From: Corynebacterium uterequi
GTDB lineage: Bacteria; Actinomycetota; Actinomycetes; Mycobacteriales; Mycobacteriaceae
Direction: 5' to 3'
Length of the DNA stretch: 64,000 bases
NCBI RefSeq assembly: GCF_001021065.1
Contig: NZ_CP011546.1
Coordinates: 806,001 to 870,000 of the forward strand
This document shows, piece by piece, positions 44,691-53,918 of the stretch. Position numbers and translations under genes: made by a program. Numbering within the stretch: the stretch's first letter is position 1; every line of letters begins with the position of its first letter. The notes under the pieces were generated by a model. The model was not told the origin of the DNA. It did not search any database and saw nothing but the letters and a program-made list of their open reading frames with translations.

Positions 44691-45614
44691 CTAGTGCCAG
44701 CGAACCGTGGGCACGTCGTAGCCGGCTTCGTTGGCGACAGTCCAGCGGGATTCGCCGCTGAGCCGGGCGCCGGTGATAGTGACATTGAGGGCGACGTCGA
44801 AGAGCTCGCTGTCGCGGTCAATGACGATGCCGGGGCCGATGGTGCACTCATCGCCCATCGAAATACCCGACAGTCCCGCGCCGATGCCGAAGGTGCAGCT
44901 CTTACCCACGCGCAGCGGATCCCGAAGACCATTGCCGCGCCTATTGCTGACCACAACCGCCGAGAGGCCGATGTCGGTGTTCTCACCCACGACAACCCCG
45001 GAGGTCAAGCGTCCCTCAATCCGGGCGGCGCCGGTGGTGCCCGCGTTATAGGACACGTAGCCCTCCCGCAGCACCCGAGTTCCGGGGCTGAGGTAGGCGC
45101 CGAGGCGCACCCGCTCGGCCTCCGAGATGCTCACCCCAGAGGGCACGACGTAATCCACCATGCGGGGCAGCTTCTCGATGCCGTAGACGTGAATCAGCCC
45201 GCGGGAGCGGAGGTTCGTGCGCAAATATTCAAAGTTATCCGGCAGGCATGGTCCCTTGTTGGTCCACACGACGGTGGACAGCAGCTTCAACGCGCCGTCG
45301 AGGTTGATCTCCAACGGCTTGAGCAGGCGGTGCGAGAGCAGGTGCAGCCGCAGGTAAACGTCGTGGGCGTCGACCGGGGAGGCGTTGATATCGGAGATGG
45401 TGGTGCGCACCGCCACCTGCTCGACCATGCGATCGGAATCCATGGTGACCAACTTGAGGTAGCTCGGCGGGATGTCCGCCGCGCCGAGCCGGGTGGTCCC
45501 GGAAACCAGGTCGTCGGAGTGGACGAGTTCGGGGGAGGGATACCACGTGTCGAGGATTGTGCCGTCGATGGCAATATTGGCGATGCCGATCGCCTGAGCT
45601 CCGATGCGTGTCAT
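44691..45614 (-). CDS. Second tetrahydrodipicolinate succinyltransferase paralogue (DapD2)
   Basis: 307 residues, clearly homologous to the dapD at 42133-43104: [67 protein letters not shown]. It has diverged and is slightly shorter at the C-terminus. It may be a second succinylase or use another acyl group or acceptor. TATGAT (minus strand 45627-45622) is 7 nt before the ATG, consistent with leaderless expression. It is divergent from dapE (83 nt). Confidence 0.88.
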   Translation of the reverse strand: MTRIGAQAIGIANIAIDGTILDTWYPSPELVHSDDLVSGTTRLGAADIPPSYLKLVTMDSDRMVEQVAVRTTISDINASPVDAHDVYLRLHLLSHRLLKPLEINLDGALKLLSTVVWTNKGPCLPDNFEYLRTNLRSRGLIHVYGIEKLPRMVDYVVPSGVSISEAERVRLGAYLSPGTRVLREGYVSYNAGTTGAARIEGRLTSGVVVGENTDIGLSAVVVSNRRGNGLRDPLRVGKSCTFGIGAGLSGISMGDECTIGPGIVIDRDSELFDVALNVTITGARLSGESRWTVANEAGYDVPTVRWH

Positions 45615-45697
45615 TTCTCTTATCATAGGGCGTCTTGCCGCTTTCGCAGGTTTCCATAGCCCGTGTTGGATTTCTTCGGCGTGTAGCGTGGTCAGCC

Positions 45698-46783
45698 ATG
45701 AGCGCCCTCGACCTCACGGCGGATCCCATCGACCTCACCGCCGCCCTCATCGACATCGAAAGCCCCTCCCACCACGAGCGCGTTATTGCCGACGCCATCG
45801 AGGCATCCCTGCAGGCCATCGACGGCGTCGACATCCGTCGGATCGGCAATACCCTCATGGCGCGCACCCACCGTGGATTGCCGACCAGGGTCATCCTGGC
45901 CGGCCACATTGACACTGTGCCCATCGCCGGAAACGTCCCGCATCGGCTGGCGGGAGACACCTTGCACGGTTGCGGCGCCGTGGACATGAAAAGCGGACTC
46001 GCCGTTTATCTCCACGCCTTCGCCACCCTGGCCAACTCCCCGGAGCTTCGCAGAGACCTCACCCTCATCTGCTACGAGGGGGAAGAGGTCGCGTCCGAGT
46101 ACAACGGGTTAGGGTTCATCGAGCGCGAGGCTCCGGAATGGCTCGCCGGCGACGTCGCCCTGCTGGGTGAGCCCTCCGGCGCCGTCATCGAGGCGGGCTG
46201 TCAAGGCTCCATTCGTGCCATCGTCACCGCCCGGGGCACGCGCGCGCACTCGGCCCGCGCGTGGCTGGGTGACAATGCGGTTCACCGCCTAAGCGCTGTG
46301 GTGGCCCGGGTGGCCGCCTACCAGCCGCGCCGGGTAACCATCGACGGCTGTGAGTACCGCGAGGGGCTCAACGTCGTACGCCTTGGGGCCGGTGTTGCCA
46401 ACAACACCATCCCCGACGAAGCCACCGCCACCATCAACTTCCGTTTTGCTCCGGATCGCAGCGTCGACGAGGCACTCAGCCACCTCAACGAGGTGCTGGC
46501 CATCGACGACGAACTCATCAGCGTAGAGATCGACGATGCGGTGCCAGGGGCCTTGCCCGGCCTGAGCCAGCCCGCGGCCGCCGGACTCGTGGCCGCGACC
46601 GGCGGTCGATTCCGAGCAAAGTTCGGATGGACGGATGTCGCTCGGTTTTCTACCCTGGGGATTCCCGCGGTGAACTATGGCCCCGGAGACCCCGGCTATG
46701 CCCATAAGATTGATGAGCAGTGTCCGGTGTCCGACATCGACGACGTGTTCCGCGCGTTGCGTGGCTATCTCACCGAGGCTTAA
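45698..46783 (+). CDS. dapE: Succinyl-diaminopimelate desuccinylase DapE
   Basis: 361 residues, M20 metallopeptidase family. Metal-binding motifs are [12 protein letters not shown] (His, Asp), [22 protein letters not shown] (catalytic Glu pair), LGEPSGAVI, and a C-terminal [10 protein letters not shown]. It releases succinate to make LL-DAP. ATG 45698; TAGCGT (45684-45689) is 8 nt upstream, predicting a leaderless mRNA. An upstream in-frame start at 45635 overlaps the promoter. Confidence 0.94.
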   Translation: MSALDLTADPIDLTAALIDIESPSHHERVIADAIEASLQAIDGVDIRRIGNTLMARTHRGLPTRVILAGHIDTVPIAGNVPHRLAGDTLHGCGAVDMKSGLAVYLHAFATLANSPELRRDLTLICYEGEEVASEYNGLGFIEREAPEWLAGDVALLGEPSGAVIEAGCQGSIRAIVTARGTRAHSARAWLGDNAVHRLSAVVARVAAYQPRRVTIDGCEYREGLNVVRLGAGVANNTIPDEATATINFRFAPDRSVDEALSHLNEVLAIDDELISVEIDDAVPGALPGLSQPAAAGLVAATGGRFRAKFGWTDVARFSTLGIPAVNYGPGDPGYAHKIDEQCPVSDIDDVFRALRGYLTEA

Positions 46784-46827
46784 TGCCGCTGTGGCACCCC
46801 TGACCCGCCCCGAGAAGAAAGTACCCC

Positions 46828-47607
46828 ATGGCCCCCACTCACTTCCTGGACTCAGAGAAGCAGCGTCTGCTTCGCGGACCCGTACTCGTACGATCAGAGG
46901 GGCAAGCACAAGGGTCCACCTATGACCAGCGGCTACTGGAATTGGGCTCGGACCATGATTGGCAACACGCCGACCCGTGGCGGATCCTGCGCATCCAGAG
47001 CGAGTTCGTCTCCGGCTTCGACGCCCTGTCCGACCTCCCCAAGGCCGTCACCGTGTTCGGCTCGGCCCGGTTGGGTGAAAAAACGCCGGAATACGCCCTC
47101 GGCCGCCAGCTCGGTGCGGCACTCCACGCAGCCGGCTACGCGGTTCTTACAGGCGGTGGCCCCGGGCTGATGGAGGCGGCAAACCGGGGCTGCTCCGAAG
47201 CCGGCGGCCTGTCCGTCGGCCTGGGTATCGAACTGCCCCACGAGCAGCACCTCAACGAGTGGGTGGATCTGGGGATTAACTTCCGGTACTTCTTTGCCCG
47301 GAAAACCATGTTCCTTAAGTACTCCCAGGCCTTCGTGACACTTCCGGGCGGGTTCGGCACCATGGACGAGCTCTTCGAGGTGCTGTGCATGGTGCAAACG
47401 GGGAAGGTGACGAATTTCCCCATCGTGCTCCTCGGAAGCGAGTTCTTCGGCGGGCTCGTGGACTGGATGAAAGACCAGCTTGCCGCCCGCGGGCTCATCG
47501 GCGCCGGGGACACGGACCTCTTCCTGGTGACCGACTCCGTTGAAGAAGCCGTGGACTTCATCGTCGCCAGCCACGAGCACATGACTGACGGCCGGCTCAA
47601 AGACTAG
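46828..47607 (+). CDS. LOG-family protein (TIGR00730, cytokinin-activating phosphoribohydrolase type)
   Basis: 259 residues. The lysine-decarboxylase-like Rossmann fold carries VTVFGSARLGEKTPEY, TGGGPGLMEAANRG and the signature LPGGFGTMDELFE. Members hydrolyse N6-modified AMP to the base and ribose 5-phosphate, or related nucleotides. In corynebacteria it is encoded just after dapE. The DivIVA-like gene follows after 11 nt and probably shares its transcript. Confidence 0.9.
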   Translation: MAPTHFLDSEKQRLLRGPVLVRSEGQAQGSTYDQRLLELGSDHDWQHADPWRILRIQSEFVSGFDALSDLPKAVTVFGSARLGEKTPEYALGRQLGAALHAAGYAVLTGGGPGLMEAANRGCSEAGGLSVGLGIELPHEQHLNEWVDLGINFRYFFARKTMFLKYSQAFVTLPGGFGTMDELFEVLCMVQTGKVTNFPIVLLGSEFFGGLVDWMKDQLAARGLIGAGDTDLFLVTDSVEEAVDFIVASHEHMTDGRLKD

Positions 47608-47618
47608 GAGAGCCCGTC

Positions 47619-47906
47619 GTGCTGTCGTGGATCGTGCTTTTTGTCGTCCTAGCTTGCCTGACCGTGATCGGGACCTACGTCTTCGGACTCATCTTTGGCC
47701 GCGGGGAGATGCTGCCCCCGATCGACGACCCGGACACCCTCCAGGCCGCCAACGTGGCGGCGATCGACGCGAAGCAGCCCGAGCGCATCCGTTTCGAACT
47801 CAGCTTCCGGGGTTACCGCCCGGAGCAGGTCGATGCCGTGATCGCCGAACTCACCGAGCGCCTGCGCCAGGCGCAAGGCGGGGAAAGCGCGTCAAAAAAA
47901 GACTAA
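47619..47906 (+). CDS. Small DivIVA-domain membrane protein
   Basis: 95 residues. One N-terminal membrane helix (IVLFVVLACLTVIGTYVFGL), a short linker, and the DivIVA entry motif RFELSFRGYRPEQVDAVIAE, followed by a lysine-containing tail. Such short DivIVA/Wag31-like proteins may guide polar growth or cell-wall machinery; direct data are lacking. GTG start, TAGGAGAGC upstream. Confidence 0.82.
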   Translation: MLSWIVLFVVLACLTVIGTYVFGLIFGRGEMLPPIDDPDTLQAANVAAIDAKQPERIRFELSFRGYRPEQVDAVIAELTERLRQAQGGESASKKD

Positions 47907-47923
47907 TATGGGCGGGGCTAGGT

Positions 47924-47929
47924 TATAAT
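47924..47929 (+). promoter_or_regulatory. Consensus -10 TATAAT of the DUF3117 gene
   Basis: A perfect TATAAT followed by T-rich sequence gives a start near 47936 and a leader of about 24 nt containing AAGGAG (47944-47949), 10 nt before the ATG. No good -35 is visible. Strong expression is expected. Confidence 0.6.
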
Positions 47930-47959
47930 TTTTCCCTCTTAAGAAGGAGCTAGTCCACC

Positions 47960-48130
47960 ATGGCAGCAATGAAGCCGCGCACCGGCAGTGGCCCGATGGA
48001 GGCAGTCGAAGAAAACCGCAAGATCGTGGTTCGCATCCCCGCCGACGGCGGCGGTCGTCTCGTTATCGAGATGAACAGCGAGGAGGCCGCTGAGCTGGGA
48101 CAGCTGCTCATCGAGGCCGCGGGGGCGTAG
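47960..48130 (+). CDS. DUF3117 small protein
   Basis: 56 residues (MAAMKPRTGSGPMEAVEENR then KIVVRIPADGGGRLVIEMNS). The wording matches DUF3117, a small, highly conserved actinobacterial family of unknown function that has a compact beta structure in the C-terminal part. It has its own consensus -10 and AAGGAG ribosome binding site. It lies between the DivIVA-like gene and the RlmA-like methyltransferase. Confidence 0.92.
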   Translation: MAAMKPRTGSGPMEAVEENRKIVVRIPADGGGRLVIEMNSEEAAELGQLLIEAAGA

Positions 48131-48158
48131 CTCGCCGGCACTGCGTTAGGCTGGGCAC

Positions 48159-49019
48159 ATGCTTTCAGACATCATCGATGTGCTCGCTGACCCCGCCGAC
48201 GGATCGCGTCTCACGCTCGTCGACGAGGGAACGCGCCTCACCTCCGAAACCGGCCACAGCTACGACGTCGCCCGCCAAGGCTACGTCACGCTGCTCAGCG
48301 GCGCCGGTTCGAAACACCAGGGGGACTCCGCCGAGATGGTGTCCGCCCGCGAGACCTTCCTCGCCGCTGGGCATTTCGCCCCCTTCGTGGAGGCGGTGTC
48401 CTCGGCTGCACTCGATGCGATTGAAGAAGCGGGGATCGCCGATGACGCGACCGCCACGGTCCTCGAAGTCGGTGCCGGCACCGGATACTACCTGTCACAT
48501 ACCCTCGACACCCTGGGGCACGCCCGGGGTGTCGGGCTTGATCTGTCGACGGCAGCGGCGAAACACCTGGCCAAGGCGCATCCTCGCATCGGGTCCGTCG
48601 TGGCGGACGTGTGGCAGGGCATCCCGCTACAGGATCACTCGATGGACCTCATCTCCGTGGTGTTCGCCCCGCGCAATCCCCACGAATTCGCCCGCCTGCT
48701 CACCGAGAAAGGCCAGGTTGTGGTCCTCACGCCCGCGCCGGGCCACCTCGACGAACTGCGGGAGCCGCTGGGCATTCTCAAGGTAGAGGACAACAAGCTA
48801 GAACGCATGATTGATCAGGCCTCGGGTCTGCTTCAGCTCGTCGACGCCCCGCAGGCCATCGAATTTGCCATGGACCTCGACCGGGCCGCGATCGCCGCTC
48901 AGGTGGGCATGAGCCCCTCGGCGCGTCACGTGGTGGACCTCGCCGAGCGAGTGGCGCAACTCCCGGAGGAGATGACGGTCACGGCTCGGGCGAACCTCAC
49001 CCGGCTGTGCCGCTGCTAA
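48159..49019 (+). CDS. RlmA-like 23S rRNA (guanine-N1)-methyltransferase
   Basis: 286 residues. It aligns with RlmA: HSYDVARQGYVTLLSG, GDSAEMVSARETFLAAGHF, SAM-binding VLEVGAGTGYYLSHTL, VFAPRNPHEFARLL and TPAPGHLDELREPL. The first 25 residues occupy the place of the N-terminal CxxC...C zinc finger but contain no cysteine, so the zinc site is lost. It probably methylates a 23S rRNA guanine (position 745/748 region), which can affect tylosin- or macrolide-type sensitivity. TAGGCT (48147-48152) is 6 nt before the ATG: leaderless start. Confidence 0.85.
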   Translation: MLSDIIDVLADPADGSRLTLVDEGTRLTSETGHSYDVARQGYVTLLSGAGSKHQGDSAEMVSARETFLAAGHFAPFVEAVSSAALDAIEEAGIADDATATVLEVGAGTGYYLSHTLDTLGHARGVGLDLSTAAAKHLAKAHPRIGSVVADVWQGIPLQDHSMDLISVVFAPRNPHEFARLLTEKGQVVVLTPAPGHLDELREPLGILKVEDNKLERMIDQASGLLQLVDAPQAIEFAMDLDRAAIAAQVGMSPSARHVVDLAERVAQLPEEMTVTARANLTRLCRC

Positions 49020-49023
49020 AGCC

Positions 49024-50442
49024 TTAGTCGAGGTTTAGCGGCCGGTAGTTGTAGGACTGCTCGATGCTGGCCCCGCCGGTGGCCCGAACTGATAGTGCCG
49101 GCACTCCGGAACCCTTGATGTACACCCGGGAGGCCAGCGCGGCCTCTCCGCCGTCGGTGAACACTTCCACGGTGGAATGGTCAACGAAGATGGACATGGA
49201 GTGGGTGTCATCCTCACACACGGCCATGGAGACAGCTCCGCGGTCCGAGTGATAGGGATTCATGGACCGGTCTACGGCGATCTCCGCACCCGAGTGGGTC
49301 ACTCGCGCGGCCACCGCACCGTCGGCGTCGAGGATGTCGACGCTGACGCAGCCTCCCTCGGGAATGGCCATGAGCCCCACCCAGGCGCGTGCCCGCTGCG
49401 AAGCAGACACCGCGTCGAGGATGCCCGGGTAAGGGGTCTGGAAGATGCGTCCTCCCTGCAGAGTAAGCACGCGGGGAAGGGACAAGACGTTGGCCCAGTT
49501 GCTCTGGCGCAATGACAGATGCTTCTCGGGCGAATCGGCTCGGCCGTCATGGTTGAGCAACCCGAAGATGACGCCCGTGGCGTAGGGGTCTGCCACGTCC
49601 GGTGTCTGTGGCGTGTAGTACGTGTTGCGGGGACGAACGAAGTCATAGCCCCCATCGATGGGTGTGAAGCCGGTGATCACGGTGAACGTGGACCCGTCGA
49701 GGGTACCCACGAGGTAGCCGGACATTTCTTCGTCGTCGCCTTCCACCGTGATGAGCAAGACGTCATAGATTTCGTCATCGACTTCGTCCCGGAGCCGCAG
49801 GATGCGCGGAGCTACCAGGTGAGTGGTCGAGTGTAGACCGTGGTCGCCGGCAAAGGTCAAGGCGCCGACCAAGGTCCAGTCGCGGGAATCTGCGGAGGAC
49901 AGGATCACCGGTGTGGGGTTATCTTCCTCCCCGGTGACCGCGAGCATGAGCCAGCCCTCGTGGCCGGCGTCGCGGTCGTGGTTGGACTCCCACCCGCGCA
50001 CGACGCAGGGGGAGCGGAAGTCTCTGAGTCCGGCAGAGTCCCCCACGACGGTGCCGAAGCGTTGAACGTGGGGGTCTACCGCGGATCCATCGTCGCTGAC
50101 CTCGATGCTCTGGTCGAGGTCAGCGAGGTGCGCGAGCTGCACCGAGCTGCCCGCCGCTGTCACGGACGTGAAATAGAGATCCACGCCGCCGTGGTGGGCG
50201 AGCACAGAGCCGGCCCGCAGGCCGATCTCCCCGCCGGCAGGCGCGAGCGCGTCGTCGCAGACCGCCCAACTGAACGGGCCATCGTCCGAATACACGTGGC
50301 CCCACCGGGAGCCAGCCCCCACGGAGGGCTGGAACTGGTAGAACACGTGCCACGTGTCGTCGTCCTTAATGACGCCCGCGGGGGCGTTGAGGATTCCGGT
50401 CTCGGCGGTGACGTGGAGTTCTGGGCGGTGCTGAACGGGCAT
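49024..50442 (-). CDS. GH32-like protein lacking catalytic residues (pseudo-fructosidase)
   Basis: 472 residues with the GH32 five-blade propeller plus beta-sandwich layout. It includes WHVFYQFQP, WGHVYSDDG, DGGYDFVRPRNTYY, LSLPRVLTLQGGRIFQTPYP and a C-terminal STVEVFTDGGE. The usual nucleophile motif WMNDPNG reads ILNAPAG (Asp to Ala), the RDP motif reads FRSP (Asp to Ser), and the EC acid/base motif reads LVAPR (Glu lost). It should not hydrolyse fructosides by the family mechanism. It follows glgA on the same strand after 33 nt, suggesting an altered, perhaps carbohydrate-binding, role. Confidence 0.8.
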   Translation of the reverse strand: MPVQHRPELHVTAETGILNAPAGVIKDDDTWHVFYQFQPSVGAGSRWGHVYSDDGPFSWAVCDDALAPAGGEIGLRAGSVLAHHGGVDLYFTSVTAAGSSVQLAHLADLDQSIEVSDDGSAVDPHVQRFGTVVGDSAGLRDFRSPCVVRGWESNHDRDAGHEGWLMLAVTGEEDNPTPVILSSADSRDWTLVGALTFAGDHGLHSTTHLVAPRILRLRDEVDDEIYDVLLITVEGDDEEMSGYLVGTLDGSTFTVITGFTPIDGGYDFVRPRNTYYTPQTPDVADPYATGVIFGLLNHDGRADSPEKHLSLRQSNWANVLSLPRVLTLQGGRIFQTPYPGILDAVSASQRARAWVGLMAIPEGGCVSVDILDADGAVAARVTHSGAEIAVDRSMNPYHSDRGAVSMAVCEDDTHSMSIFVDHSTVEVFTDGGEAALASRVYIKGSGVPALSVRATGGASIEQSYNYRPLNLD

Positions 50443-50475
50443 ATTTCGCGCTTTCGGTCGGGGATAAGGGCCAGG

Positions 50476-51654
50476 TTAGAGCAGCGAACGGTAAACGTCG
50501 ACCGTCTGCTGGGCGATGGTCTCCCAGGAGAACTTCTCGACGGCGCGGGTACGGCCCGCCTGACCAAAGGCAGCCGCCCGCTGACGATCCGCCACCATAG
50601 CGTTCACGGCCTCGGCAAGGTTGGCCTCGAAGGTAGCGACATCGGCCTCGTCGTAGTGGACCAGCGTGCCGGTCTCACCGTCGACGACAACCTCCGGGAT
50701 ACCGCCGACGTCGGAGGCGACGACCGCGGTGGAGCACGCCATGGCTTCCAGGTTGACGATGCCCAGCGGCTCGTAGATCGACGGGCAGACGAAGACGTCG
50801 GCAGCCGTGTAGATCTCCTTGATCTGCTCACCCTTGAGGTGATCCTGGACCCAGAACACACCGTCGCGGGTGGTCTTCAACTCATCGACCAGCGCGGCGG
50901 TGCGGGCACCGATCTCCGGGGTGTCCGGCGCGCCCGCGCACAGCACGAGCTGAATATCCTTGTCGAAGCTCCGAGCGGCCTTAACGAGGTGCTCCACGCC
51001 CTTCTGCCGAGTGATGCGGCCAACGAAGGCAGCGATCGGGCGATCCGGGTCCACGCCCAGCCCGGTGAGATAGGAGTTCGGGTTGTCTCCGAACGTCGGC
51101 TGCGGAGTCCACAGCTCAGTGTCGATGCCGTTGAGGACGATGTGGATCTTATCGGCGTCGATGCGCGGGTAGGCGTCGAGGATAGCGTCCTTCATGCCCG
51201 CCGACACGGCGATGACAGCGTCCGCGTACTCCATCGCGTTCTTCTCCGACCAGGAGGAGACGTCATAGCCGCCACCGAGCTGCTCGCGCTTCCAGGGACG
51301 GTGCGGTTCCAGGGAGTGAGCGGTGGCGATGTGCGGGATGCCGTGCAGCTTCGCTGCGAGGTGGCCGCCCAGCCCGGCGTACCAGGTGTGTGAGTGAGCA
51401 ACATCGAGGCCGGCGGCGGCGTGGGCCATCCGCAGGCCGGTGGACAGGGTCTTGATGGCACCGTTGGCGTCGGCCAAAGCCGGGTCGACGCCGTGGACGT
51501 AGGTATCAGCCTCATCGCGAGGTGCGCCCATGCAGTGAACATCGACGTCAACGCCGTCGATGTTGCGCATGAACCGGGTCAGCTCCGTAACGTGGACGCC
51601 TGCGCCGCCGTAGACCTCCGGCGGATACTCTCGTGTCATAATTCCGACTCTCAT
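50476..51654 (-). CDS. glgA: Glycogen synthase GlgA (GT4, actinobacterial type)
   Basis: 392 residues. N-terminal EYPPEVYGGAGVHVTEL and HTWYAGLGG, C-terminal VGRITRQKGVEHLV and the EX7E motif YEPLGIVNLEAMAC. It elongates alpha-glucan; homologues may prefer ADP- or UDP-glucose or make maltose 1-phosphate (GlgM-type), which sequence alone cannot settle. Divergent from glgC (148 nt) and upstream of the GH32-like gene. No Shine-Dalgarno is apparent before the ATG at 51654. Confidence 0.92.
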   Translation of the reverse strand: MRVGIMTREYPPEVYGGAGVHVTELTRFMRNIDGVDVDVHCMGAPRDEADTYVHGVDPALADANGAIKTLSTGLRMAHAAAGLDVAHSHTWYAGLGGHLAAKLHGIPHIATAHSLEPHRPWKREQLGGGYDVSSWSEKNAMEYADAVIAVSAGMKDAILDAYPRIDADKIHIVLNGIDTELWTPQPTFGDNPNSYLTGLGVDPDRPIAAFVGRITRQKGVEHLVKAARSFDKDIQLVLCAGAPDTPEIGARTAALVDELKTTRDGVFWVQDHLKGEQIKEIYTAADVFVCPSIYEPLGIVNLEAMACSTAVVASDVGGIPEVVVDGETGTLVHYDEADVATFEANLAEAVNAMVADRQRAAAFGQAGRTRAVEKFSWETIAQQTVDVYRSLL

Positions 51655-51802
51655 AGTTGTAGAGCGTAATCTGCTTTTGCTCGCTGCGCAGGCTGCTTGA
51701 GATACAACTCCGGGGGTAACCGGGTGAGGTAAACCAGCTGCCCGCTAACCCATTAGCCGAAAATTGCTGCAAACGAGTTCATTCCGGAATAGGTTGGTAG
51801 AT

Positions 51803-53020
51803 GTGAAGAATCAGCCGAATGTCCTTGCCTTAGTTCTCGCCGGCGGCGAGGGTAAGCGCCTGTTCCCCTTGACCGAGGATCGCGCCAAGCCCGCTGTGCC
51901 GTTCGGTGGCAGCTACCGTCTCATCGATTTTGTCCTGTCCAACCTGGTCAACGGTGGTTTTAACAAGATCGCCGTGCTGACGCAGTACAAGTCTCACTCG
52001 CTCGACCGCCACATCTCGCAGGCCTGGACCTTCTCCGGTCCGACCAACGGCTATGTTGCGTCCGTCCCGGCCCAGCAGCGTCGCGGTAAGCGCTGGTACA
52101 ACGGCTCTGCCGACGCCATCGTCCAGTCCCTCAACCTCATCTACGACGAGCAGCCCGACTACGTCATCGTGTTCGGCGCCGACCACGTCTACCGGATGGA
52201 CCCCTCGCAGATGCTGGCGGACCACATCGCTTCCGGCAAGTCCTGCACCGTTGCGGGCATTCGCGTCCCGCGTGAGGAAGCCACCGCGTTCGGTTGCATT
52301 CAGGCAACTGACGACGGCTCCATCACCGAATTCCTGGAGAAGCCGGCGGATCCCCCGGGTACCCCCGACGACCCGAACATGACCTACGCGTCCATGGGCA
52401 ATTACATCTTCACGGCCGACGCGCTGGTGGATGCCCTCCTCAAGGACGAGCAGGACGAAGAGTCCGAGCACGACATGGGTGGCAACATCATTCCGTTCTT
52501 CGTCTCGAAGGACGACGCCCATGTCTACGACTTCTCCGCCAACCTGGTTCCGGGCGCCACCGAGCGTGACCGCGGTTACTGGCGCGACGTTGGTACCATC
52601 GACTCCTACTATGAGGCCCACATGGACCTCATCTCGGTGCTGCCGGTGTTCAACCTGTACAACCAGAACTGGCCGATCCACAGCAACAACGACGCGAACC
52701 TGCCTCCGGCCAAGTTCGTCCAGGGCGGCATCGCTGCCTCCTCGATGGTGGCCCCGGGCTCCATCGTGTCCGGTGGTACGGTGCGTAACTCCGTGCTGGC
52801 GAACGACGTTTACATCGACGAGGGTGCGACGGTCGAGGGTTCCGTGCTTCTGCCGGGCGTGCGAGTTGGTAAGGGCGCCGTGGTTCGCCACGCGATCCTC
52901 GACAAGAACGTCGTGGTTCGCGACGGCGAATACGTCGGTGTGGATGCCGAGCGCGATGCGCAGCGCTTCAAGGTCTCCGCGGGCGGCGTTGTCGTCGTCG
53001 GGAAGAACAAGGAAGTCTAG
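51803..53020 (+). CDS. glgC: Glucose-1-phosphate adenylyltransferase GlgC
   Basis: 405 residues. N-terminal [20 protein letters not shown] is the nucleotide-binding/activation loop, with [24 protein letters not shown] and [11 protein letters not shown] left-handed beta-helix ([19 protein letters not shown]) follows. It makes ADP-glucose for glycogen. GTG 51803 follows TAGGTT (51790-51795) by 7 nt, so a leaderless start; the earlier in-frame start at 51764 is not supported. A strong hairpin terminator follows. Confidence 0.95.
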   Translation: MKNQPNVLALVLAGGEGKRLFPLTEDRAKPAVPFGGSYRLIDFVLSNLVNGGFNKIAVLTQYKSHSLDRHISQAWTFSGPTNGYVASVPAQQRRGKRWYNGSADAIVQSLNLIYDEQPDYVIVFGADHVYRMDPSQMLADHIASGKSCTVAGIRVPREEATAFGCIQATDDGSITEFLEKPADPPGTPDDPNMTYASMGNYIFTADALVDALLKDEQDEESEHDMGGNIIPFFVSKDDAHVYDFSANLVPGATERDRGYWRDVGTIDSYYEAHMDLISVLPVFNLYNQNWPIHSNNDANLPPAKFVQGGIAASSMVAPGSIVSGGTVRNSVLANDVYIDEGATVEGSVLLPGVRVGKGAVVRHAILDKNVVVRDGEYVGVDAERDAQRFKVSAGGVVVVGKNKEV

Positions 53021-53037
53021 GCACAACCGAGCGGCTT

Positions 53038-53076
53038 AACGGCCCCCGGTCTCCCACAGCGGGGACGGGGGCCGTT
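53038..53076 (+). terminator. Hairpin terminator after glgC
   Basis: AACGGCCCCC (53038-53047) pairs perfectly with GGGGGCCGTT (53067-53076), with extra GC pairing inside. It starts 17 nt after the glgC stop. The tail has few T residues, as is common in this GC-rich genome. Further GC stems (GGCCT/AGGCC and GCCGGC/GCCGGC near 53113-53142) fill the gap to the methyltransferase stop and may terminate the opposite strand. Confidence 0.75.
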
Positions 53077-53158
53077 GTCGTGCGCGAGTCGACGCGTCTG
53101 AGCCTGCGCTGGGCCTGCGCCAGGCCGGCATCGAGCCGGCACCGACGGGCTAGCAGCG

Positions 53159-53818
53159 CTAGTCGGGGAGGCGGGTGACGATGGTGAGGCCTCCGTCCAC
53201 CGGCAGGCGGGAGACCGTCACGTCGCTGCGTTCGAGCAGGTCCTCGTCGACCTGGCGAACACAGAGGGTATCGCGGTCGCGGCGGGTGGGGTCGGCGATG
53301 GTGCCGTCGAGCAGCGAGCGCGCGATGAGGAGGCTGCCGCCAGGGGTGAGCAGTGGGAGGGCGGCCTTGACCGCCGCCGGCAAATCCAGGGGGGCGACGT
53401 CGAGGTAGACGAGGTGATAGGAGTTGGCAGCGAGCCGGCCCATAACGTCGACCGGCCGCGAGGGGAGAAAACGCGCCCGAGAGGGGGCGTAGCCGGCACG
53501 GCGGAAGGCAGTCTTAGCGCTCTGGTGGTGTTCGGCTTCGACGTCGATGCACGTGATGGACTGGCGCTGTCCCAGCCCGGCGAGGGTGTAAAGGCCGGCG
53601 ACCGCTGAGGCCGGAGTCACGAGCACCGCTCCGGACGACGACTGGTTGGCCCCGCCGGCAGCGAAAGTGGTGAGCAGCTGCCCGGTGAACACGCCCGGGG
53701 TCGCGATGGCAAACTCCTCGGCGGCTTCACGGGCGGCGTCGAGGTCCGCGTCGCCGGGGGCCGTCGAGGCGATGTAGTCGACCTGTGCGGCCACAGCCGC
53801 GGGAAACGTCTCTGTCAC
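53159..53818 (-). CDS. O-methyltransferase (class I SAM, Rv1220c-like)
   Basis: 219 residues. This is the O-methyltransferase usually encoded divergently from sigE in actinobacteria. SAM-binding region GAVLVTPASAVAGLYTLAG with an altered glycine motif, acidic ITCIDVEAEHHQSAKTAF (motif II), YHLVYLDVAPLDLP (metal/SAM site) and LLTPGGSLLIARSLL. Substrate unknown. GTG start; no Shine-Dalgarno recognised. Confidence 0.85.
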   Translation of the reverse strand: MTETFPAAVAAQVDYIASTAPGDADLDAAREAAEEFAIATPGVFTGQLLTTFAAGGANQSSSGAVLVTPASAVAGLYTLAGLGQRQSITCIDVEAEHHQSAKTAFRRAGYAPSRARFLPSRPVDVMGRLAANSYHLVYLDVAPLDLPAAVKAALPLLTPGGSLLIARSLLDGTIADPTRRDRDTLCVRQVDEDLLERSDVTVSRLPVDGGLTIVTRLPD

Positions 53819-53918
53819 GCCCGCCAGTCTAGGCGATATGCAATCGTTACGGACCCAACAGTCTGGTGCCAGGGTTCTTTAACGAGGTCTTCGGCAAGCC
53901 GAGGCACAATTATGTCTC

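Noticed and set aside
51830..53026. 398-residue minus-strand frame
   Set aside because: Antisense of glgC, which has complete family motifs.
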